Shown here: one piece after another, positions 58,858 through 64,000 of the stretch
Numbering within the stretch: position 1 is the stretch's first letter
How the letters are laid out: the number at the start of each line of letters is the position of its first letter
Assembly (NCBI GenBank): GCA_002067405.1
Contig: MVRP01000004.1
Coordinates: 1 to 64,000 of the forward strand
Length of the DNA: 64,000 nucleotides
Direction of reading: 5' to 3'
DNA from: Syntrophorhabdaceae bacterium PtaU1.Bin034
GTDB taxonomy: Bacteria; Desulfobacterota_G; Syntrophorhabdia; Syntrophorhabdales; WCHB1-27
Made by a program: the position numbers and the translations under genes
The notes under the pieces: model-generated
The model's database searches: none
Seen by the model: only the letters and a program-made list of their open reading frames with translations
Told to the model about the DNA's origin: nothing

Positions 58858-59688
58858 ATGGTGGAATTGTTTCAGCTTCTCCAATACTCCTTCATAATCA
58901 GAGCGATTGTAGCAGGCTCCTTTATCGCCCTTCTCTGCTCGACCCTTGGCGTTCTCCTTGTGCTCAGGCGACTCTCGCTGATCGGTGACGGTCTGGCGCA
59001 TGTCACCTTCGGCAGTGTTGCGCTTGGTCTGCTTCTCAAGGTTCAGCCGATATATGTCTCCATGCCGATTGTTGCCATCAGCTCGCTGGCGATTTTAAAG
59101 CTGACGGAAAAGGCGAGAGTTTACGGTGACGCAGCGATAGGAATCGTTTCTGCTGTCGGGGTTTCGGGCGGCGTCCTGCTCGCCGGTATCGGCGCAGGCT
59201 TTAACGTTGATCTCTTCAGCTACCTGTTCGGCAACATACTCTCAATCACAACAGGAGAGGTTGTCATTTCGGTTGTCCTCTCCCTGCTTGTGCTTCTCAT
59301 CATCGCCTTTCGATACAAAGAACTCCTTTCCATGTCCTTCGATGAAGAATTCGCCCGCACTTCAGGGATCAACACGGGCCGCATCAACTCACTCCTCGCC
59401 ATTCTGACCGCGGTAACCGTAGTGCTGGCGATGAAGCTCGTCGGCATCATGCTCACTTCGGCGTTGCTCATAATCCCTGCAGTCAGCGCATTCCAGGTCG
59501 CACGAAGCTTCAGGGGCACCATGCTCTTTGCCTCGTTGGCGGCTGTTCTCTCGGTATGGATCGGCATCGCCATCTCCTTTCTGCTCAATGTACCGTCAGG
59601 CGCAACAATCGTGCTCCTCAACTTTGTCTTTTTCCTCGTGCTCTATGCCTTCAAGGCAGTGCCTGCTTACCTTTACCCTCGACGATAA
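58858..59688 (+). CDS. znuB: Zinc ABC transporter permease
   Basis: ABC-3 type membrane permease. 276 aa, about eight to nine helices. Contains VLLVLRRLSLIGDGLAHVTFGSVALGLLL (near 29-57), typical for the family, and YGDAAIGIVSAVGVSGGVLL. The EAA-like loop SFDEEFARTSGINTGRIN is also clear. Its last 38 nt overlap the 3' end of rsmI on the other strand. Confidence 0.92.
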   Translation: MVELFQLLQYSFIIRAIVAGSFIALLCSTLGVLLVLRRLSLIGDGLAHVTFGSVALGLLLKVQPIYVSMPIVAISSLAILKLTEKARVYGDAAIGIVSAVGVSGGVLLAGIGAGFNVDLFSYLFGNILSITTGEVVISVVLSLLVLLIIAFRYKELLSMSFDEEFARTSGINTGRINSLLAILTAVTVVLAMKLVGIMLTSALLIIPAVSAFQVARSFRGTMLFASLAAVLSVWIGIAISFLLNVPSGATIVLLNFVFFLVLYAFKAVPAYLYPRR

Positions 59689-60340
59689 TGGTATACTCGC
59701 CCCTCGTCTCCTGAGAGGCCATCTCTTCGATCACCGCACTGATGCGGCCCCTTATCACCTCTTCGTGCATCTTCGTCATCTCCCGGTAGATGACGACCAT
59801 TCTCTCTCCCGCTTCTTCTCCTGTTAACGCGAGGGTTTCGATCACTCTTCTCGGGGATTCAAAAATAACGACAGGATAGGGGCATGAGAGGATCTCGCGG
59901 AGCACCTTCTTCTTTTTCCCCTTTTTCTGAGGCAGAAAACCGTAAAAGAGAAACCTGTCAGGCGACAGGCCCGAGATGGAAAGGGCGGCGATTGCGGCAG
60001 AGGGTCCAGGCACAGCCTGCACTTCGACGCCCGCCTCATAGCTTTTTCTTACGACAATGTCTCCGGGGTCGGAAATGCAGGGAGTACCGGCCGCGGTGAT
60101 CAGGGCTGCCTTTTTGCCTTTTACGAGTTGATCCACAATGGTCTTTGCACGGCGTTCTTCACTAAAGGTATTAATGGTGGTGATCGGTTTCCTGATTTCG
60201 AGGTGGCTAAGCAGCTTGAGTGCCCTTTCCCGGTTCTCCGCCACCACGAAATCCACTTCACGCAAGACGTCAACGGCCCTGAGAGAAATATCCTTTAAAT
60301 TCCCGATCGGTGTTGCTACAACATACAAGATTCCCTGCAT
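59651..60340 (-). CDS. rsmI: 16S rRNA (cytidine(1402)-2'-O)-methyltransferase
   Basis: Methylates the ribose of C1402 in the ribosomal decoding centre. 229 aa, on the short side for RsmI (usually about 280): the C-terminal HTH-like region is missing or very short. The tetrapyrrole-methylase core is intact: LYVVATPIGNLKDISLRAVDVL at residues 5-26, AGTPCISDPGD, AVPGPSAAIAALSISGL and FLPQKKGKK. ATG at 60340 has AAGGAGG 11 nt upstream. Converges with znuB (38-nt overlap). Confidence 0.9.
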   Translation of the reverse strand: MQGILYVVATPIGNLKDISLRAVDVLREVDFVVAENRERALKLLSHLEIRKPITTINTFSEERRAKTIVDQLVKGKKAALITAAGTPCISDPGDIVVRKSYEAGVEVQAVPGPSAAIAALSISGLSPDRFLFYGFLPQKKGKKKKVLREILSCPYPVVIFESPRRVIETLALTGEEAGERMVVIYREMTKMHEEVIRGRISAVIEEMASQETRGEYTIIVEGKGKQALP

Positions 60341-60513
60341 CGCTTTTGCATCCTCCTTCAATAGGCAATATAATACTGTGATAAGTGCCGAAACCTCCAG
60401 ACAGTTTTTTTTCGGGGCTGCTCTTAAAACACGTTCATGTCGGTTTGACAGAGGTTCATAAATAGGCAAAAAGCTTGACAATTGCGGCCGATTTTACGAA
60501 AATAAGGGCTAGT

Positions 60514-61098
60514 ATGCTCAGATTGATTCTTTTTTTTGTGTTACTGATGACCCCGGTTTCGGGTTTATGCGCCATATATGGTTACGTTGACGCTCAAGGC
60601 GTTTATCACATGACCAATATCAAGCCGGCAAGCAAGGGTTATCATGTTTTGATCGACGACCGAACGCCGGTCGCCCCGGGTTCCTCAATGAGGAAACTGA
60701 GCAAAACGGCGTATGATCATCTTATCACACAGCATTCGCAGGCAAACGGTCTGGACCCGCATCTCGTGAAGGCCGTCATGATTGCCGAATCGAATGGAAA
60801 TCCGCGAGCAGTCTCGAATAAAGGGGCACAAGGGCTCATGCAGATCATGCCCGGTACCGCCCAACTTCTAGACCTTCGCGACCCGTTTAATCCGGAGGAG
60901 AATATCCAGGCAGGTGCCAGGTATCTGAAGTTGCTTCATGAGCTGTTCAAGGGAAACCTTGAATTGATTCTGGCTGCCTATAATGCAGGCCCACAAAGGG
61001 TCATGCAGTACAATATGTCTGTTCCTCCCATCAGTGAAACGATCAACTATGTGAAAAGGGTCAAGCTTTACTATAGCAGACTAAAAGATTCTCAATGA
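60514..61098 (+). CDS. Lytic transglycosylase with DUF4124 N-terminus
   Basis: Peptidoglycan-cutting SLT-type enzyme of the periplasm. 194 aa. Signal peptide (about 1-18, ending SGLCA), then a short DUF4124-like segment (IYGYVDAQGVYHMTN), and the SLT core with catalytic Glu in IAESNGNPRAVSNKGAQGLMQIMPGTA near 87-115 and AAYNAGPQRV. Length typical for compact Deltaproteobacterial SLTs. Overlaps pgsA (ATGA). Confidence 0.92.
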   Translation: MLRLILFFVLLMTPVSGLCAIYGYVDAQGVYHMTNIKPASKGYHVLIDDRTPVAPGSSMRKLSKTAYDHLITQHSQANGLDPHLVKAVMIAESNGNPRAVSNKGAQGLMQIMPGTAQLLDLRDPFNPEENIQAGARYLKLLHELFKGNLELILAAYNAGPQRVMQYNMSVPPISETINYVKRVKLYYSRLKDSQ

Positions 61099-61649
61099 AA
61101 AGCGGTGACGAAAAGACTTCCGTCTGGACTCTCCCAAACAGACTGAGTTTCATAAGAATACTCTTTATACCGGCAATAATATATCTTATCTCCACGCAAC
61201 AGAAACAATTCCTGTTTGCTTCGTGCATTCTCTTTATCGTAGCCGGCATCACCGATGGACTGGATGGGCTCATCGCCCGACGAATGAGCATGAAATCGAG
61301 ACTTGGCCTCTATCTCGATCCCATTGCAGACAAGCTGCTCATATCCTCTGTGCTTATCACCCTTTCATGCTATGGATTCGTACCGCTATGGGTCACGATC
61401 GTCATGGTGAGCAGAGAGTTTCTGATAAACGGGCTCCGATCGTTTTATGCAGTGGAAGGCATCACGATTTATCCCTCCTTTTCGGGGAAACTGAAGACGA
61501 CACTCCAGATAGTGGGCATTTCCTGCGTCCTTTTCGGTCAGCCGCTTCAGCAGGCAGGCCTCATAATAATCTATGGCGCACTCTTTTTCAGTCTTTTTTC
61601 CGCCTACAAGTATATCTATGCAATATTTAAGGCGGAAAAGGCACAGTAG
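61095..61649 (+). CDS. pgsA: CDP-diacylglycerol-glycerol-3-phosphate 3-phosphatidyltransferase
   Basis: Makes phosphatidylglycerol phosphate. 184 aa, membrane protein with about four to five helices. The CDP-alcohol phosphatidyltransferase motif is complete: DGLDGLIARR, then LGLYLDPIADK (Asp-Gly-X2-Ala-Arg-X8-Gly-X3-Asp-X3-Asp form). NRLSFIRILFIPAIIYLI is the usual N-terminus. Confidence 0.94.
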   Translation: MKSGDEKTSVWTLPNRLSFIRILFIPAIIYLISTQQKQFLFASCILFIVAGITDGLDGLIARRMSMKSRLGLYLDPIADKLLISSVLITLSCYGFVPLWVTIVMVSREFLINGLRSFYAVEGITIYPSFSGKLKTTLQIVGISCVLFGQPLQQAGLIIIYGALFFSLFSAYKYIYAIFKAEKAQ

Positions 61650-61688
61650 CTGTCCTTCTGCACGGAATTTCTGACGGAGGTATACAAT

Positions 61689-62318
61689 ATGAACGAGAAG
61701 AGGGCTATACTCGTCGTCGATGTTCAGGGTGATTTTACCGAATGGAAGAACGGCGCTCTCCCGGTGCCCGGAACCGGCGAGCCCTTTGTCAGAGAAGTGG
61801 AGAGAGCGGTGAGGAAATCAGGAGAAGCCGGTCTTCTCATCTTCGGTACACAGGACTGGCATCCGATGAACCATGTCTCTTTTGCCATAAACCATCCCGG
61901 CAAAAAACCTTTCGATATTATCACCGTGGAAGGCCGAACCCGAGCGCTCTGGCCACCCCACTGTGTTCAAGGCACCGAGAATGCCGGAGTGCTCCTGGAC
62001 AATAATCTCTTCAGGGCAATAATCAAAAAAGGACAGCATCCGAAATTTGACAGCTACTCGGGCTTTCAGGACGAAGGTGGCCTAAAAACCGAGATAGACG
62101 CCATTCTGAGAAGAAACGGCATAGAAGAACTCATAATCTTCGGGCTTGCAACCGATTACTGCGTAAGAGCAACGGTTTTGGACGCCCTTTCGGCCGGTTA
62201 CCGGGTGACGGTCGTGAAGGAGCTCTGCCGAGGAATCAATCCGGATACCACGGAACAGGCGATAAAGGAGATGGAACAAAAGGGTGCCCGGATCATAGAA
62301 AGGTTTCAAGAAATTTGA
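61689..62318 (+). CDS. Isochorismatase-family hydrolase, probably nicotinamidase
   Basis: Cysteine hydrolase; predicted to deamidate nicotinamide to nicotinate. 209 aa. Catalytic Asp in VVDVQGDFTE (residue 10 area), zinc-ligand motif DWHPMNHVSFA (DxHx3H), and the nucleophile Cys in GLATDYCVRATVLDALSAGY. The metal motif favours PncA over isochorismatase proper. GGAGG about 9 nt before ATG. Confidence 0.88.
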   Translation: MNEKRAILVVDVQGDFTEWKNGALPVPGTGEPFVREVERAVRKSGEAGLLIFGTQDWHPMNHVSFAINHPGKKPFDIITVEGRTRALWPPHCVQGTENAGVLLDNNLFRAIIKKGQHPKFDSYSGFQDEGGLKTEIDAILRRNGIEELIIFGLATDYCVRATVLDALSAGYRVTVVKELCRGINPDTTEQAIKEMEQKGARIIERFQEI

Positions 62319-62326
62319 CGTTTCGC

Positions 62327-62458
62327 TTAACCGGGAGGAATTCCGAAAGATTCCATGTCCGCCGTATCCTTCCTGTAGAGAAGACTTCCTTCTATCGGCT
62401 CAGCCGGTTCGCTGTTTGCCGCGGCCGCGGATACCGCACACACAATCATGTCAGTCAT
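62327..62458 (-). CDS. possible small ORF on the minus strand
   Basis: A 43-codon frame reading MTDMIVCAVSAAAANSEPAE then a tail ending FGIPPG. Its amino-acid use looks protein-like, but it is antisense to its surroundings, its ribosome site (GAGG 10 nt away) is weak, and no homologue is known to me. The plus-strand alternative in the same place is arginine-rich and less likely. Region between the nicotinamidase gene and the next promoter is otherwise empty. Confidence 0.2.
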   Translation of the reverse strand: MTDMIVCAVSAAAANSEPAEPIEGSLLYRKDTADMESFGIPPG

Positions 62459-62505
62459 TCTCTGCAACCTCAGTTTGTCCTCCCAAGAACACCAAAAAAA
62501 TGTGG

Positions 62506-62535
62506 TTGAATATTCGGTTTGAGAAGTTCTATACT
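62506..62535 (+). promoter_or_regulatory. promoter of a small exported ORF
   Basis: TTGAAT (62506-62511), 18-nt spacer, TATACT (62530-62535). It is about 40 nt before the GTG-started small frame at 62575, which it likely drives. Confidence 0.5.
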
Positions 62536-62574
62536 GGGGCCAACTCTTAATTCAGAGACGTCAGGAGGATCATT

Positions 62575-62823
62575 GTGATTCCAAGAAAGACAATCGTTTT
62601 GGTTGCAGCCCTTGTTTGCTCCGTTTGGATCCTTGCTTCAGAGGCATCCCCGCACTCCTTTACTACGGTGAAAAACGCCTTTTCCATCATTTCCGACGTG
62701 CGTACAAGCCTGGCATCCGGTACAGCCTCTTCTTCTGATCGTGGCAAGGCAACTACATCTCCAGATGCGGCTACCAAGCAGGACCGGCCCGAACCGGCAT
62801 TCGGCAAAACCGACAAGAAGTGA
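62575..62823 (+). CDS. small exported protein, unknown
   Basis: 82 aa from GTG at 62575, with GGAGG 7 nt upstream and a fair promoter. Signal peptide TIVLVAALVCSVWILASEAS at about 6-25, followed by a hydrophilic Ser/Thr/Asp-rich tail without recognisable domain. No function can be offered. Confidence 0.5.
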   Translation: MIPRKTIVLVAALVCSVWILASEASPHSFTTVKNAFSIISDVRTSLASGTASSSDRGKATTSPDAATKQDRPEPAFGKTDKK

Positions 62824-62910
62824 GTGCTTCTTACGCTTTGAACATGATATACTAACGCCGTATTCTTCCGGAATTGTCAGGTCAATAGCGCGAAGGGGCA
62901 GAATCGACGG

Positions 62911-63240
62911 ATGGCACGGATTTTGGTTAAGAACCTCACTCCAGGCATGAAACTGGAGCGACCTGTGTTGAACAAGAACGGGCTGGTCATGCTCGGTCAG
63001 AACACCGAATTGACCAGTTCTTTAATCGACAAGATAAGAGACATGGAAGTAAGCTCCGTGTACGTTCAGGGAGGGGCAAGGAATCTTCCGCCCAAGCAAG
63101 AACTTCTCGGACGGCTTCACGATCGTTTTAAAAATGTCGAGAACATGCCGTATATGGGTGTTCTCAAAAGGCTGCTCATCGAGCACATAGAAGGTTTGTA
63201 CGAAGACCATGGATCTGAAAACGGTAAAGGACAGGGTTGA
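62911..63240 (+). CDS. small conserved-looking protein upstream of HDOD gene
   Basis: 109 aa. MARILVKNLTPGMKLERPVLNKNGLVMLGQNTELTSSLIDKI (positions 1-42) matches the small beta domain often placed at the N-terminus of HD-GYP or HDOD regulators (pattern PGMxLxxPVxxxxGxxLLxxGxxLTxxxIxxL). A helical tail follows. Overlaps the HDOD gene by 32 nt, suggesting a split version of that architecture. Confidence 0.7.
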   Translation: MARILVKNLTPGMKLERPVLNKNGLVMLGQNTELTSSLIDKIRDMEVSSVYVQGGARNLPPKQELLGRLHDRFKNVENMPYMGVLKRLLIEHIEGLYEDHGSENGKGQG

Positions 63241-64000
63241 GAGCATTCACTCCCTTGCCACCATTCCTACAGTAGCGAAGCGCCTCATAGAGCTTGTGGC
63301 AAATCCCAATGTCTCGCTTACAGAGATAAGCAGCTTTATTTCGAGTGACCCTGTCCTTGCAACCAAGGTACTGAGGATGGTCAACTCTCCGGTCTACGGT
63401 TTTCCCGGAAGGATCGTGGCGGTGAACCAAGCGGTACTCCTGCTGGGCCTCAACGTGGTAAAAGGGCTCCTGTTCGGTGTTACCGTTTTTGACCTGATGC
63501 AAAAAGCCATGATCGGCCTCTGGGAACACTCCCTCGGATGTGCAATCCTGTCGCGGCTCATCGCAAAAAGAAGGGGCCTGAAGGATCCTGAAGAAGCCTC
63601 GATCTACGGTTTGCTTCATGACATCGGCAAGGTGATCTTGGTGATCCATTTCCCCCACGAGTACGAGGCAGCTATGAACGAGGCAGAAGCAAAAGGCTCC
63701 ACTGTGCACGAGGTGGAAAACAACCAATTTTCAACGACTCACGCAACTGTAGGCGCATGGATCGCCGAGCAATGGAACTTCCCGAGACAGCTCACGGAAG
63801 TTATCAGGTACCATCACAAACCACACCTGTCAAAGACAATGCCCCTTGAAGCTTCAATCGTCCATTTCTCCGATGTGCTTCTGAGGGGCAGAGGTTTCGG
63901 ATTTGCCGGGGATTACATGGTTCCTCCCTTGAACCCCAAAGCTTGGGAGATGATTAATTTGTCCGAATCAGACATTAAGGCAATCCTCGGCGAAACAGAG
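63209..64000 (+). CDS. HDOD domain protein (partial, runs off the window end)
   Basis: 264 codons from ATG at 63209 with no stop by 64000. HDOD core from the start: VKDRVESIHSLATIPTVAKRLIELVANPNVSL, SDPVLATKVLRMVNSPVYGF, AVLLLGLNVVKGLLFGVTVF, then an HD-like GLLHDIGKVILVIHFP and THATVGAWIAEQWNFP, VIRYHHKPHLS. The retained His-Asp in LLHDIGK and HATVG keep some phosphohydrolase residues. Likely a signalling protein paired with the small gene before it. A second HDOD protein lies at 13493. Confidence 0.88.
   Translation, partial: MDLKTVKDRVESIHSLATIPTVAKRLIELVANPNVSLTEISSFISSDPVLATKVLRMVNSPVYGFPGRIVAVNQAVLLLGLNVVKGLLFGVTVFDLMQKAMIGLWEHSLGCAILSRLIAKRRGLKDPEEASIYGLLHDIGKVILVIHFPHEYEAAMNEAEAKGSTVHEVENNQFSTTHATVGAWIAEQWNFPRQLTEVIRYHHKPHLSKTMPLEASIVHFSDVLLRGRGFGFAGDYMVPPLNPKAWEMINLSESDIKAILGETE

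Overview
The window reads as part of the chromosome of a Gram-negative, strictly anaerobic bacterium of the Deltaproteobacteria/Desulfobacterota type, most likely a syntrophic degrader of aromatic acids or phenol such as Syntrophorhabdus. This is inference. It rests on the outer-membrane gene lptD and an LpxH-like phosphatase, a glutaconyl-CoA decarboxylase alpha subunit with strong similarity to the Acidaminococcus protein, a 3-hydroxyacyl-CoA dehydrogenase, a truncated relative of the phenylphosphate synthase alpha subunit, and a dedicated tungstate transporter (tungsten enzymes are typical of such anaerobes). No prophage, insertion sequence or CRISPR array is visible. Almost everything is dense housekeeping and catabolic gene content.

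Layout. 1-400: 5' end of a 16S rRNA gene (minus) with tandem rrn promoters. 424-3024: bioA and bioF (minus). 3183-6489: glutaconyl-CoA decarboxylase alpha subunit behind a perfect consensus promoter, and a stand-alone AICAR transformylase (minus). 6584-10830: transketolase, endonuclease III and PolX (minus, overlapping). 10912-17230: a PPC/DUF296 protein, a hybrid sensor kinase, an HDOD protein and tungstate transporter tupCBA (minus). 17231-17942: a 0.7-kb gene-poor stretch with promoter and relic sequence. 17943-20286: the truncated phenylphosphate-synthase-like gene and hbd (minus). 20643-22809: prmA and purB (plus). 22822-31785: a long minus-strand run: alpha/beta hydrolase, ArsA-type ATPase, rsmD, coaD, nfeD, slipin, dacF, coaBC, htrA, DUF1844.

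31835-40165 (plus): accD, folC, lptD, a compact dTDP-rhamnose cassette, an LpxH-like phosphatase and a small secreted protein. 40155-44937 (minus): engB, epmA, hisS, serA. 45200-49769 (plus): complete branched-chain amino-acid (or aromatic-acid) ABC importer livJHMGF. 49842-52772: tRNA-Ser(GGA), SRP RNA, dnaX, ybaB, recR. 52875-56498: DedA, DUF1015, a TrmN6-like methyltransferase and polyprenyl synthetase. 56676-59688: zur with its operator, then znuABC. 59651-60340 (minus): rsmI. 60514-64000 (plus): lytic transglycosylase, pgsA, nicotinamidase-like hydrolase, small ORFs, and an HDOD protein running off the end.

How genes work together: gcdA and hbd fit the lower benzoate/glutarate beta-oxidation route (glutaconyl-CoA to crotonyl-CoA; 3-hydroxybutyryl-CoA to acetoacetyl-CoA). 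Tup would supply tungsten for formate or aldehyde oxidoreductases encoded elsewhere. The Liv importer may bring in amino or aromatic acids. Zur-ZnuABC is a self-contained zinc homeostasis unit. The most noteworthy non-routine items are the truncated phenylphosphate-synthase-like gene next to a gene-poor scar, the duplicated 3' end of tupA, the AICAR transformylase lacking the cyclohydrolase domain, and several unusually clear promoters and operators.
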